The notes: a model not told the origin generated them from the letters alone. Positions 1 through 9,406 are shown, numbered from the stretch's first letter. The stretch: 64,000 bases of DNA from Crocinitomicaceae bacterium (GCA_016709005.1 JADJEU010000007.1:62001-126000); one strand, 5' to 3'. Numbers and translations: made by a program.

Positions 1-443
1 ATCCGAAACAATTTTTCAGATTGCGCACTAGTAGTGGCCGGTTTAAAAAAACACAGTATAATAGTGCCCAGAAGAAAGTATCTCATAATCGATAAGCCTG
101 ATTTTCAAGAAAGATAAGAATATAACTGAAACCTTTAGGAGTGAGATTACCCAGACAAAAGGAATAAAAAGAAATAACGAATATCGATTAACGAATAATG
201 AATACCGAATGTAAAAAGTGCGCAACAACTTCATCATTAAACACTTCATCATTCGTTAATCGGTGTTTAGTATTCGATATTTAAGACCAGGCTATCTAAT
301 AAAACAAGATCTCCCAATTGCTGCGCAATCTCATTTGGGATCGGAGTATTTCAATCCAATTATAACAATTTGATTCTAGTGCTGTGATGGCGTTTGAGCA
401 AAAATCAAGATTATTCGTTATTAATTTCGCTGACGAAAAGAAA
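1..443. other. Intergenic region with inverted repeat, no gene seen
   Basis: About 440 bases without a convincing gene. One short reading frame lies across it on the minus strand, but its peptide is low-complexity (repeats of YSLF/NRYS type) and coincides with a repeat. The stretch holds an inverted repeat near 185-262 and AT-rich sequence. I see no RNA gene. Confidence 0.6.
185..262. repeat. Imperfect inverted repeat with 18-base arms
   Basis: The left arm at 185-202 (CGATTAACGAATAATGAA) matches the reverse complement of 245-262 at 17 of 18 positions. The arms are separated by about 42 bases. A direct repeat ACTTCATCATT occurs at 228-238 and 243-253, and the outer flanks (178-187 and 271-281) both carry CGAATA/TATTCG-type sequence. 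It could be a dispersed intergenic palindrome of this genome; copy number cannot be judged from one window. Confidence 0.7.
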
Positions 444-1103
444 TCAAGTCTTCACAACTTTTTGAACCAACTCTTTTCCATTTTCATCGCGAACAACAAC
501 GACATATATCCCTTCCGGAAATTGCGCCAAAGTCACTGCTGAAATTTCTTCGAGTTTTCTATTTACAACCTGATTTCCCTGAAGATCGAATACATACAGA
601 AAAGTTGACACCGATTCATTCAGCAAAAAAACCGTGACTACATTTTGTGCAAAATTTAGTTTAGCCCAAGGCTGGGGCGTTTGATTTGAGAGATCTTCAG
701 TTGCGTGGTAGATGAATGCAAGTGTATCACGAATCAGCGGATTAGATTGATCAAAGACTGCAAACTTTAATTCACAATCACCTGCTACTTCATTCACAGA
801 AAGGTTGATGGAAAGATAAGCTTCACGCCCGGGCTGCAGTATTCCAAGAGAGCCGGCATCAGGTATATTCGTGTAGCAGATCATATTTGTACAACCTGTT
901 GCCGACCATTGCTGCGGCAGGTTTTCATCGATTAACTCAAAAGATAAATCAAGTACCTGATCTGAATTGTTTGTAATAAAAATATACTCCGTGCTGTAGT
1001 ATGTGAGTGATACGGTTTTTTCAAGAATTTGCGCCGGATTATACGAAAGCGTTTGAGCAAAAGAGTTTGCACTTAGAATTGAAGCTGTTACAAGAATTCG
1101 CAT
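444..1103 (-). CDS. Secreted protein with T9SS type A C-terminal sorting domain
   Basis: 219 residues. The N-terminus MRILVTASILSANSFAQ looks like a short signal peptide ending at an A-Q boundary. The middle, about residues 30-130, is a beta-rich region with paired cysteines (TGCTNMICYTN) and no family I recognise. The last 75 residues (LNFAQNVVTVF, then VFDLQGNQVV, then FPEGIYVVVV and ELVQKVVKT) have the strand pattern and ending of the type A sorting domain that directs export by the type IX system and attachment to the cell surface. It lies 26 bases downstream of the peptidase gene on the same strand, so the two are probably co-transcribed. The sorting call is firm; the function of the mature domain is unknown. 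Confidence 0.75.
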   Translation of the reverse strand: MRILVTASILSANSFAQTLSYNPAQILEKTVSLTYYSTEYIFITNNSDQVLDLSFELIDENLPQQWSATGCTNMICYTNIPDAGSLGILQPGREAYLSINLSVNEVAGDCELKFAVFDQSNPLIRDTLAFIYHATEDLSNQTPQPWAKLNFAQNVVTVFLLNESVSTFLYVFDLQGNQVVNRKLEEISAVTLAQFPEGIYVVVVRDENGKELVQKVVKT

Positions 1104-1129
1104 TTGGAACTAACGCAATAAACTCAGGC

Positions 1130-2437
1130 TTATTGTTCTACCTCCTCCTCAACCGGCTCATCACCCGTAATGATATAACGCGTTATTGGCATTGAATCAA
1201 TCTGTGCTTTGATGGGTTTGATGTACTCCAAATAATCAGGCAAGAGCGAGTCAACCATTGGAACTGATTCAGGGAATTTTTCAGCGCGGTGATCAATTTG
1301 TTCACCATTTTTCCAGAAACGATAACAGACGTGTGGACCTGTTGCAAGACCAGTGCTGCCAACGTATCCAATGACATCTCCTTGTTTTACGTAGACTCCC
1401 TTTTTGATGCCGGGCGCAAATCCAGACATGTGCAAATATTGGGTAGCGTATGTTTCGTTGTGTTGAATTTTGACGTAGTTTCCATTACCTCCTGCATAGG
1501 TTGCGGCAATAACGGTTCCGTTAGCTGTAGCCAGAATGGGCGTGCCGTGTGGTGCTGCATAATCTGTTCCTAAATGTGCTTTCCATCTTTTTTGAACCGG
1601 GTGAAAACGATTCATGGTAAAGCCTGAACTGATGCGCGAATATTTTACCGGCGACATTAAAAATGGTCGCTTCATTTCTTTACCAGCAGTGTCAAAATAG
1701 CCGATTTTTTTTGCCGCCGAATCAATTACATAGCGGAACGCAAAAAATTCTTTATCCTGATGTTTAAACCAGGCTGCCTTGATATCGCCAACAGAAAACG
1801 GTGTGCCTTCCACTGATTTTTCAGAATAAATTACTTTGAATTCATCACCCGGATGCAATTTAAAAAAGTCAATAGTCCATGCAAAAACACCCGCAATGAA
1901 TTCGGCCATTTCTCCCGTCATGTTGATGTCTTCAAGCTGTTGATCCAATGCAAAAGTCAGGTTCGAATTTTTGATAATCTCTCCGGAAAGAATTTTTTCC
2001 GCAACACTTGTTTCCTTTTCTCTTTTTTCAACAACTACTGAATCTCCTCTGAAATCAAAGACAATAAATTCGACAATATTTTTTGGATAGATGCAGTAAA
2101 TTGCTTTTTGTGAAGTATCGCCAATTTCAGAAAGAATAATAAACGGAACACCCTCTTTCACATACTTCAACCCTACTGTAGAATCTGTTGCCAACTGCGC
2201 AGCCAGATTAATATTGACTTGAGAAACTCCATAAGGCGCAAGCATGTGACTCATGGTCCATTCAGGCTGAACTGTATCACGAATTACCTGAAAGGAATCC
2301 AGGTTAAAACCGTATTCAATATTTGGTGGTTTAACAAAAACAGAATCTTTCTGATCATCTGATTCAGTGCCGTTTCCCCCACATGAAAACAAAGAAATCA
2401 AAGCAACAAAAACAGTAAACAAAAGATAATTTTTCAT
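1130..2437 (-). CDS. M23-family (LytM-type) metallopeptidase lipoprotein
   Basis: 435 residues from the chosen start. The frame is open to 2494, but the ATG at 2437 gives a good lipoprotein signal, MKNYLLFTVFVALISLFSC, and the candidate promoter at 2482-2489 lies inside the longer version. The C-terminal domain has the LytM fold: HLGTDYAAPHGTPI near residue 286 supplies the first His and Asp zinc ligands, followed by a strand-rich segment with YLHMSG, then TGPHVCYRFWKNG near residue 369. M23 enzymes cut peptide cross-links in peptidoglycan. The usual HxH near the end is HVC here, so the last zinc ligand would be cysteine if it is active. It is an envelope protein, probably in the periplasmic leaflet or outer membrane. 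Confidence 0.85.
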   Translation of the reverse strand: MKNYLLFTVFVALISLFSCGGNGTESDDQKDSVFVKPPNIEYGFNLDSFQVIRDTVQPEWTMSHMLAPYGVSQVNINLAAQLATDSTVGLKYVKEGVPFIILSEIGDTSQKAIYCIYPKNIVEFIVFDFRGDSVVVEKREKETSVAEKILSGEIIKNSNLTFALDQQLEDINMTGEMAEFIAGVFAWTIDFFKLHPGDEFKVIYSEKSVEGTPFSVGDIKAAWFKHQDKEFFAFRYVIDSAAKKIGYFDTAGKEMKRPFLMSPVKYSRISSGFTMNRFHPVQKRWKAHLGTDYAAPHGTPILATANGTVIAATYAGGNGNYVKIQHNETYATQYLHMSGFAPGIKKGVYVKQGDVIGYVGSTGLATGPHVCYRFWKNGEQIDHRAEKFPESVPMVDSLLPDYLEYIKPIKAQIDSMPITRYIITGDEPVEEEVEQ

Positions 2438-2481
2438 GACGCAGATTAAAAGTTTATTCTTTTGGGAGAATACGTAAAATG

Positions 2482-2489
2482 CAAACCTA
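2482..2489 (-). promoter_or_regulatory. Candidate -7 box for the M23 peptidase gene
   Basis: On the minus strand the sequence is TAGGTTTG, a match to the Bacteroidota -7 consensus TAnnTTTG, 45 bases upstream of the chosen ATG. I see no clear -33 element, so the call rests on the one box. Confidence 0.35.
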
Positions 2490-2506
2490 GTCATAAGATA
2501 AGGGCT

Positions 2507-2599
2507 ATGCCAGTTAAGCTGTCATTGTTTATTAAGAGCCCAGTGTTTATTATTGGATGTGCCGTGTTGGCTATTATTGTTTGGAAGATGATCGATTAA
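2507..2599 (+). CDS. Possible 30-residue single-span membrane peptide
   Basis: An ATG at 2507 opens a 30-codon frame ending in TAA at 2597-2599. The peptide is MPVKLSLFIKSPVFIIGCAV followed by LAIIVWKMID: a basic start, one hydrophobic stretch of about 18 residues, then a charged end, as in small membrane proteins. No strong Shine-Dalgarno sequence is visible, though Bacteroidota often lack one. It is divergent from the M23 gene. It may be chance; only conservation in relatives would decide. Confidence 0.22.
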   Translation: MPVKLSLFIKSPVFIIGCAVLAIIVWKMID

Positions 2600-2610
2600 T
2601 GTTTATTTCT

Positions 2611-2650
2611 CGCAGAGTTTCGCAGATTTAAAACGCGGAGGCACGCAGAT
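2611..2650. repeat. Short CGCAGA-rich intergenic repeat
   Basis: CGCAGA occurs three times (2611-2616, 2621-2626, 2644-2649) in a stretch of the form CGCAGAGTTTCGCAGATTTA then AAACGCGGAGGCACGCAGAT. It resembles dispersed intergenic repeats that I know from other Bacteroidota genomes. The rest of the interval up to 2824 is pyrimidine-rich with no gene. Confidence 0.4.
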
Positions 2651-2824
2651 ATTGCAGCAAGAAAACTAGACCCAACGCGAGTTAGTCTTTCTTGAATTGT
2701 AACAGCAAGCATCAAACAAATCAAGCGCAGCACAGACCTTTTGCCTCATCGGTCTATCCTCTTTCCTCACTCCCCTTGCCTCTTCCCTTAAAATCACTAA
2801 ATTCGCACCTTTCAACAAGAATTC

Positions 2825-5800
2825 ATGAGCGAAAAATACACCGAATACAAAGGCCTTGATTTGCCCAAAGTAGCAGACGAAATTTTAACTGACTGGAAAA
2901 ACAAAAACATTTTTCAGAAAAGTATTGAAACCCGTGATGCTAAAAAAACATTTGTGTTTACTGAAGGTCCGCCGTCAGCAAATGGTTTGCCGGGCATTCA
3001 CCACGTGATGTCACGCGCCATCAAAGATATTTTTTGCCGATACAAAACTTTAAAGGGATATCAGGTAAATCGCAAAGCGGGTTGGGATACGCATGGACTA
3101 CCCGTTGAATTAAAAGTTGAAAAAGAATTAGGAATTACCAAAGAAGATATCGGTCATAAAATTTCAGTAGACGATTATAACAAAGCCTGTCGTGAAGCGG
3201 TAATGCGCTATACCGATATCTGGAATGATTTGACTTTAAAAATGGGTTATTGGGTGGATATGGAACATCCGTACATCACCTACGAAAGCAAATACATGGA
3301 AACCGTTTGGTGGTTGCTGCGTGAGATCTACAACAAAAATCTCATGTACAAAGGATACACCATTCAGCCCTATTCACCAAAGGCGGGAACAGGTTTGAGC
3401 TCGCATGAAATTAATCAGCCGGGGTGTTACAGGGATGTGAAGGATACCACTTGCGTGGCTCAGTTTAAAGTCAGTGACTTCGGCTCCGCTCAGTCACCGG
3501 ATCTTCTTTCAAAACTTGGAGTGAATGCTTCAGAAGCAACTTATATCCTAGCGTGGACAACTACTCCATGGACCCTGCCATCCAACACAGCCTTAACGGT
3601 TGGACCAAAAATTGAATACGTTTTGGTGCAAACCTTTAATCAATATACACACGAAAAAATTCAAGTCATTCTTGCAAAAAATCTAGTTGCAAAACAATTT
3701 GCAGGAAAGTTTGCGGCGGTTGAATCTGCAAGTGATTTGGTGTATGCTGCGGGTGATAAAAAAATTCCGTATTTCGTTGCAGGCTCATGTTTGGGAACCG
3801 ATTTAGTTGGAATCAAATACGAACAACTTTTACCGTACACGCTGCCGTATCAAAATGCTGATAAAGCATTCGTTGTTATTCCGGGTGATTTTGTGACTAC
3901 CGAAGATGGAACAGGTATTGTTCATACCGCTCCTACTTTTGGTGCTGATGATGCTTTTGTTGCTAAGCAAGCAGGCGTTCCACCGATGTTGATTTTGGAT
4001 GAAAATGGAACTCCGGTTCCGTTGGTTGATTTGCAAGGAAAATTCAGAAAAGAAGTTGCAGATCCAATTTTTGGATTAGGTGGAGAATATGTCAAAGCTG
4101 AATACTTAGAAGAAGGTGAAGCAGAAATTGAATTAGCAAAACAGAAAGAAAATCTGAAACACATCATTGCTGATTTGAAAGCTTACATGAGCGTGGATGA
4201 ACGTATCACGCTGAAATTGAAGATTGAAAACAAGGCCTTTAAAATTGAAAAATACGAACACAGTTATCCGCATTGCTGGAGAACAGATAAACCGGTTTTA
4301 TACTATCCGTTAGATTCGTGGTTTATCAAAGTGAGTGATCACCGTGAACGCATGGTGGAACTGAATTCAACCATTAACTGGAAACCAAAATCAACCGGTG
4401 AAGGACGTTTCGGTGAGTGGCTGAAAAATGCAAACGACTGGAATCTTTCACGCTCACGCTATTGGGGAATTCCAATTCCGGTTTGGACATCGGAAGATAA
4501 GAGTGAACAAATCTGTATTGGATCCGTTGAACAATTGAAATCTGAAATTGAAAAAGCGGTTGCGGCCGGTGTCATGAAAACCAACCCTATTGCTGATTTC
4601 AAACCAGGTGATATGTCTGATGCAAACTACGCAAAAGTAGATCTTCATAAAAATTATGTGGACGCAATGACGCTTGTTTCTGCATCTGGAAAACCGATGA
4701 AACGTGAGAGTGATTTGATTGATGTTTGGTTTGATTCAGGAGCTGCGCCTTATGCACAATTTCACTATCCGTTTGAGAACAAAGAACAGATTGATAATCG
4801 TACTCTTTTTCCAGCAGATTTTATTGCAGAAGGTGTTGATCAGACCCGCGGTTGGTTCTATACACAACACGTAATTTCTACGCTTGTTTTTGATTCGGTT
4901 GCGTACAAAAATGTAGTTTCCAACGGACTTGTTTTAGACAAAAACGGACAGAAAATGTCTAAGCGTTTAGGCAATACGGTTGATCCTTTTGAAACGCTAA
5001 AATCATACGGCCCTGATGCGACACGCTGGTACATGGTGACCAACGCACAGCCTTGGGATAACCTGAAGTTTGACACTGACGGCATTGTAGAAAGTCAGCG
5101 CAAATTTTTTGGAACACTTTACAATACGTATTCGTTTTTTGCACTGTATGCAAACATTGACGGATTCAATTTTTCAGAAAAAGAAATTGACTACAAAGCC
5201 CGTCCAGAGATGGATCGCTGGATTTTATCCAAATTAAATTCACTCATTAAAACCGTTGATGAAGCATACGCAGATTACGAGGTAACCAAAGCGGGTCGCG
5301 CCATTCAGCAATTTTTAAGTGACGAACTTTCAAACTGGTATGTACGTTTATGCCGTCGTCGTTTCTGGAAAGGATCGTATGAAGAAGATAAAATTTCAGC
5401 GTACCAAACCTTGTACAGATGCCTTGAAACCATTTGTGTTTTAGGCGCTCCGATTGCTCCGTTTTATTTGGATCATCTTTTTAACGATCTGAATAAAATT
5501 ACAAAAAGACATACCGTTGATTCGGTTCATTTGATGATTATTCCTGCTTCTAATCCAGCAGAAATTGATTTGGATTTAGAAGAGAAAATGGACATTGCGC
5601 AAAAAGTTTCTTCGATGGTTTTAAGTCTGAGAAAGAAAGAGCAAATCAAAGTAAGACAGCCTTTGCAGCGTATTATGGTTCCGGTTTTAGATAAAGACTT
5701 TACACGCAGAATTGAAGACGTGAAAGAAATTATTTTGTCTGAAGTCAACATCAAAGCCATTGAATTATTGGAAGATACTGCAGGCATCATCATCAAAAAA

Positions 5801-6316
5801 ATCAAGCCTAATTTTAAAACCATCGGTAAAAAATACGGCAAACAAATGAAGGCTATCACGGAACTGGCAAAGAACTGGACCAATGCCGACATTCAAAAAA
5901 TTGAAGCCGCTGGCGGATGGAAAGGTGAAGTATTGGGTGATCCAATTGAATTGGATATGGAAGATTTTGAAATCAGTACAGATGATATTCCGGGCTGGTT
6001 AGTTGCCTCTGAAGGCCGCATGACGGTTGCTCTTGATGTGACTTTGACTGACGAATTAAAACGTGAAGGAATCGCGCGTGAAATTATCAACCGTGTGCAA
6101 GGTTTACGCAAAGACAGCGGCTTAGAAGTGACAGATAAAATCAATGTCACTGTTGACACCAACGAGCTTGTAAAATCAGCCATTGAAGCCAACAAAGAAT
6201 TCATCTGCAATGAGGTTCTAGCAAAAGAAATTGCGTTTGGGAAATTGGATCCTAATAAAGCGTTAAATGCTGAGTTGGAAGAAGGGAAGACGTTTATTGT
6301 TTTGGTGAAATCTTAA
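2825..6316 (+). CDS. ileS: Isoleucyl-tRNA synthetase
   Basis: 1163 residues, a class I aminoacyl-tRNA synthetase that charges tRNA-Ile in the cytoplasm. The N-terminal catalytic site is GPPSANGLPGIHHVMSRA near residue 50 (HIGH-type motif, here GIHH). The CP1 editing domain follows, with TTTPWTLPSNTAL near residue 245 and GTGIVHTAPTFGADDA near 360. The second signature is GQKMSKRLGN near residue 710. The anticodon-binding helices and a long C-terminal extension follow. At more than 1100 residues it is longer than the E. coli type (about 940) and resembles the longer, eukaryote-like IleRS group usual in Bacteroidota. It stands alone, with a pyrimidine-rich leader and no visible T-box. Identification is certain. 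Confidence 0.97.
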   Translation: MSEKYTEYKGLDLPKVADEILTDWKNKNIFQKSIETRDAKKTFVFTEGPPSANGLPGIHHVMSRAIKDIFCRYKTLKGYQVNRKAGWDTHGLPVELKVEKELGITKEDIGHKISVDDYNKACREAVMRYTDIWNDLTLKMGYWVDMEHPYITYESKYMETVWWLLREIYNKNLMYKGYTIQPYSPKAGTGLSSHEINQPGCYRDVKDTTCVAQFKVSDFGSAQSPDLLSKLGVNASEATYILAWTTTPWTLPSNTALTVGPKIEYVLVQTFNQYTHEKIQVILAKNLVAKQFAGKFAAVESASDLVYAAGDKKIPYFVAGSCLGTDLVGIKYEQLLPYTLPYQNADKAFVVIPGDFVTTEDGTGIVHTAPTFGADDAFVAKQAGVPPMLILDENGTPVPLVDLQGKFRKEVADPIFGLGGEYVKAEYLEEGEAEIELAKQKENLKHIIADLKAYMSVDERITLKLKIENKAFKIEKYEHSYPHCWRTDKPVLYYPLDSWFIKVSDHRERMVELNSTINWKPKSTGEGRFGEWLKNANDWNLSRSRYWGIPIPVWTSEDKSEQICIGSVEQLKSEIEKAVAAGVMKTNPIADFKPGDMSDANYAKVDLHKNYVDAMTLVSASGKPMKRESDLIDVWFDSGAAPYAQFHYPFENKEQIDNRTLFPADFIAEGVDQTRGWFYTQHVISTLVFDSVAYKNVVSNGLVLDKNGQKMSKRLGNTVDPFETLKSYGPDATRWYMVTNAQPWDNLKFDTDGIVESQRKFFGTLYNTYSFFALYANIDGFNFSEKEIDYKARPEMDRWILSKLNSLIKTVDEAYADYEVTKAGRAIQQFLSDELSNWYVRLCRRRFWKGSYEEDKISAYQTLYRCLETICVLGAPIAPFYLDHLFNDLNKITKRHTVDSVHLMIIPASNPAEIDLDLEEKMDIAQKVSSMVLSLRKKEQIKVRQPLQRIMVPVLDKDFTRRIEDVKEIILSEVNIKAIELLEDTAGIIIKKIKPNFKTIGKKYGKQMKAITELAKNWTNADIQKIEAAGGWKGEVLGDPIELDMEDFEISTDDIPGWLVASEGRMTVALDVTLTDELKREGIAREIINRVQGLRKDSGLEVTDKINVTVDTNELVKSAIEANKEFICNEVLAKEIAFGKLDPNKALNAELEEGKTFIVLVKS

Positions 6317-6469
6317 TAACGAAAGCAATCCTTTGCGATTTGCAGATTAACGCTTTTTGAATTTAGTTGATCTGTTCTTAACGATAAAACCGCAATCATC
6401 AAAAGAGATACGATTACAAAAAGCAAAAAAAGCGAACCACTTCTAGTCCGCCTTTTTTTAAAATTTCAC

Positions 6470-9163
6470 TTAGTCAATGATCAACTTGCGCATCGTTGTA
6501 TAAGAATCAACCTGAACTACTATCAGATAAAGCCCAGTTTGAAATTGGCTGATATCAACAGTATTGATGCCAGCTTGAAGTGTGTTGGTCCAAATCTCTT
6601 TTCCGTCAGCAGACATTATTCTTACAAATGCGTTTGGTAATTCAACACTTAAATAAAGTAAATCAGATGCCGGATTAGGATACAAACTAAAGTCAATTAT
6701 TTCATTTGACGAAACACTTAAATTATCATCTGAAATATCATTTGGATTGCTGCCATTCACAAGCTCTTCACCGTCATTTGTTCCACCGCCATCTGAATCG
6801 GCATTTAAAGGATCCGTCAATGAGATATTCAATTCAAACGAATCTGTTAAGCCGTCACCATCCGTATCAGCATTGGACGGATTCGTATTTGTAACGTTGA
6901 CTTCGGTGTAATCACTCAGACCATCACTGTCAGTGTCACTGTTATTCGGGTTTATTCCATGGGAAATTTCAAATCCATCAGTTAGTCCATCACCGTCAGA
7001 GTCCGGATTCAACGGGTCTGTTTGATATAAAATCACCTCATCACCATCGTTTACTCCATCATCATCTGAATCAGCATCATTCGGATAGGTTCCAATCAAG
7101 TTTTCTTCAGCATCAGTCAATCCATCATTGTCTAAATCATAATCTGGTACAATGTTGTCATCGGACCAATCATTTGGGTCTGTTCCGTCAAACAAAACCT
7201 CCTGACCATCACCAATTCCTCCATTATCTGTATCATAGACAGCAGGATCGGTATTAAACATTCCAATTTCTTGACCGTCTTCCAACAGATCATTATCAGA
7301 GTCAGTATCCATTGGATGTGTTCCATAAATAGTAACCTCGTGCCCATCTGTCAAGCCATCGTCATCTGAATCTGTATCCATCGGATCAGAACCATAAACA
7401 ATTTCCAACGCATTGCTCAAGCCATCACCATCATCATCTCCTGCAAGTGCATCATCAGTGCCATTATTAGGATCTGTTCCTGCAACAACTTCGGGTCCGT
7501 CATTCACACCTCCATCATCCGAGTCAGCATCCAACGGATTCGTCAGGTAAATATTTACTTCCTCCCCATCAAGCAAATTATCATTGTCTGTATCCCCGTC
7601 AAAAGGATCAGTTCCAATAATGCCTTCATTTATATTTGTCAATCCATCCTGATCATTATCATCGTCTATTGGATCTAGCGGATTTGTTCCTGAATTAAAT
7701 TCATTACCATCTAAATCTCCACCATCATCTGTATCGGGGTCAAGTGGGTCTGTGCCCCAATTATTCACCTCGTCTCCATCAAAAAGCCAGTCATCATCTG
7801 TGTCAGGGTCATTAGGATCTGTTCCAAGAATTCCTTCATCGATATTCGTCAGGTAGTCAAAATCATTGTCATCATCTATTGGATTATTTGGATCAAACCC
7901 ATTTTGATATTCGAAACCATCTTGTGCTCCACCACCATCTGTATCAGCATTTAACGGGTCTGTTAGCGTACTAAATATTTCCTGACCATCCGTCAGGTTA
8001 TCATCATCGGAATCAAAGTCAGCCGGATCAGTTTCACCAACGTCTTGCAAACCATTAAGATTTAGATCTTCCTGATCATCCGTCAAACCATCTGAATCTG
8101 AGTCTTGGCTCCAGGGATTGGTTGTTGTAAGCGGATCAGCATCTGGAATATAAATACCCGGATTTGTTCCTGCGCATTGTGGCACAATTAAACCAAGTTC
8201 AACGCCATCGGAAATTAAATCATTGTCTGAATCGAATTGTCCCGGTAAAGTAAAGGTGACATATTGTTCGTGACCGTCCATTAATCCGTCATCGTCAAAG
8301 TCACAATCGTTGTCATCTAAACCATAACTAAGCTCTACACTTAAAGGCATTCCATCTGCATCTGCATCAGCAGCAAACGCATCATCAGCGTTGTTGTTTG
8401 GATCGGTAGAGGCCAATATTTCCATTCCGTCTCCCGCTCCACCGCCATCCGTATCAGTCAACAGCGGGTTGGTTAAATAAGTATTCACTTCTTCTCCATC
8501 TTGCAGCCCGTCTCCGTCCGAATCCGGATTTGCTGGATTTGTTCCAAAAGAGATTTCAGCACCATCTGTTAATCCATCACTGTCTGTATCCATTGCAAAA
8601 ACATCATCTGAATTATTCAGTGGATTGGTGAAGTAAATATTAACCTCAGTTCCATCGTTTGCTCCACCATTATCTGTGTCTGCATCCAGCGGATCAGTTA
8701 AATAAATAAAAACTTCCTGCCCGTCCAATAATCCATCCAGATCTGAGTCCATGTAAGCAGCATTGGTTTCTGTTCCTCCGTCATCAGAACCGTTATGATT
8801 GACGTCCTCAGCACCATCAAGGAGCCCGTCAAAATCGGAATCAACGTTATTTGGATCCGTCGTAGTCCAAGGCTCAGCATCCGGAATAAATATCCCCAAA
8901 TCGGTATCAGCACAGCCAAACGTAATACCGGCCTCTGTTCCATCCTGAACTCCGTCACCGTCTGTATCGGCGCTTAAAGGATCACAATTAAAATCAAAAT
9001 AATCTTCGTAATCATTAAGACCGTCGTCATCTGTGTCACAATCATTCGGATCAAGTCCAAAACTGCTTTCGAGTGAGTTGGATATCCCATCACCATCATC
9101 GTCTTGTGAAAACGTAATCTGAGATAATGTTACCAGACAAAAAAGAAGTAATAATCTTTTCAT
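6470..9163 (-). CDS. Large thrombospondin type 3 repeat surface protein with T9SS sorting domain
   Basis: 897 residues. The signal peptide is MKRLLLLFCLVTLSQITFS, cut before QDDDGDG. From about residue 20 to 810 the protein is an array of about 30 acidic repeats of the form DxDxDGLxDGxE...TDPxxxD, the calcium-binding thrombospondin type 3 pattern. Some units are degenerate (for example DTDNGGANDG and DADADGMPL). The last 80 residues (FSLYPNPASDLLYLSVELP, then MSADGKEIW, and the end VDSYTTMRKLIID) are a T9SS type A sorting domain. It should be exported across the outer membrane as a calcium-stiffened surface stalk or adhesin. No catalytic domain is present. It is monocistronic, and repeat number may vary between strains. 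Confidence 0.85.
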   Translation of the reverse strand: MKRLLLLFCLVTLSQITFSQDDDGDGISNSLESSFGLDPNDCDTDDDGLNDYEDYFDFNCDPLSADTDGDGVQDGTEAGITFGCADTDLGIFIPDAEPWTTTDPNNVDSDFDGLLDGAEDVNHNGSDDGGTETNAAYMDSDLDGLLDGQEVFIYLTDPLDADTDNGGANDGTEVNIYFTNPLNNSDDVFAMDTDSDGLTDGAEISFGTNPANPDSDGDGLQDGEEVNTYLTNPLLTDTDGGGAGDGMEILASTDPNNNADDAFAADADADGMPLSVELSYGLDDNDCDFDDDGLMDGHEQYVTFTLPGQFDSDNDLISDGVELGLIVPQCAGTNPGIYIPDADPLTTTNPWSQDSDSDGLTDDQEDLNLNGLQDVGETDPADFDSDDDNLTDGQEIFSTLTDPLNADTDGGGAQDGFEYQNGFDPNNPIDDDNDFDYLTNIDEGILGTDPNDPDTDDDWLFDGDEVNNWGTDPLDPDTDDGGDLDGNEFNSGTNPLDPIDDDNDQDGLTNINEGIIGTDPFDGDTDNDNLLDGEEVNIYLTNPLDADSDDGGVNDGPEVVAGTDPNNGTDDALAGDDDGDGLSNALEIVYGSDPMDTDSDDDGLTDGHEVTIYGTHPMDTDSDNDLLEDGQEIGMFNTDPAVYDTDNGGIGDGQEVLFDGTDPNDWSDDNIVPDYDLDNDGLTDAEENLIGTYPNDADSDDDGVNDGDEVILYQTDPLNPDSDGDGLTDGFEISHGINPNNSDTDSDGLSDYTEVNVTNTNPSNADTDGDGLTDSFELNISLTDPLNADSDGGGTNDGEELVNGSNPNDISDDNLSVSSNEIIDFSLYPNPASDLLYLSVELPNAFVRIMSADGKEIWTNTLQAGINTVDISQFQTGLYLIVVQVDSYTTMRKLIID

Positions 9164-9332
9164 AATAAGAGTATTTGAAAAAATAAATCTACTAAAAAGT
9201 ATTCAGGTCGCTACCTGATTAAGATCATGTCTACACAATAAGATTGATCACATTTGGCTCTAAAACAATCACACAAACCAACTTTAAGAGGTGTTTTAAA
9301 TTTTCAAATTAACTGAAGTCTTTTCATCATCC

Positions 9333-9359
9333 TTGGCTTTCACAAATTCTTTACCTTTG
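9333..9359 (+). promoter_or_regulatory. Promoter of the tRNA-Leu cluster
   Basis: TTGG at 9333-9336 and TACCTTTG at 9352-9359 match the Bacteroidota -33 and -7 elements with 19 bases between their starts. The expected transcription start, near 9365, falls at the first base of the broken left tRNA copy rather than just before the intact tRNA. Confidence 0.65.
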
Positions 9360-9366
9360 CCCGCCT

Positions 9367-9406
9367 GCCCACGTGACGATCCCGATAGCTATCGGGATGG
9401 TAAACG
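9367..9406 (+). pseudogene. Truncated tRNA-Leu 5' piece interrupted by a palindrome
   Basis: GCCTGCCCACGTG at 9363-9375 equals 9418-9430, the leader and first bases of the intact tRNA-Leu, and TGGTAAACG at 9398-9406 equals 9438-9446 of its D-arm. In between, the seven bases GCGAAAT of the intact D-arm are replaced by 22 bases carrying the perfect palindrome at 9379-9398. After 9406 similarity is lost. The piece holds only the 5' acceptor strand and D-arm, so it cannot make a tRNA. Confidence 0.75.
9379..9398. repeat. Perfect 20-base palindrome inside the broken tRNA D-arm
   Basis: ATCCCGATAGCTATCGGGAT is its own reverse complement over all 20 bases. It sits exactly where the D-loop would be. 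Similar CCCGATAGCTATCGGG palindromes occur, as far as I know, as dispersed intergenic repeats in other Bacteroidota, which would fit a mobile palindromic element. Confidence 0.8.

Noticed and set aside
43..252. 69-residue reading frame on the minus strand
   Set aside because: Low-complexity peptide lying across the inverted repeat; no family resemblance or start signal.
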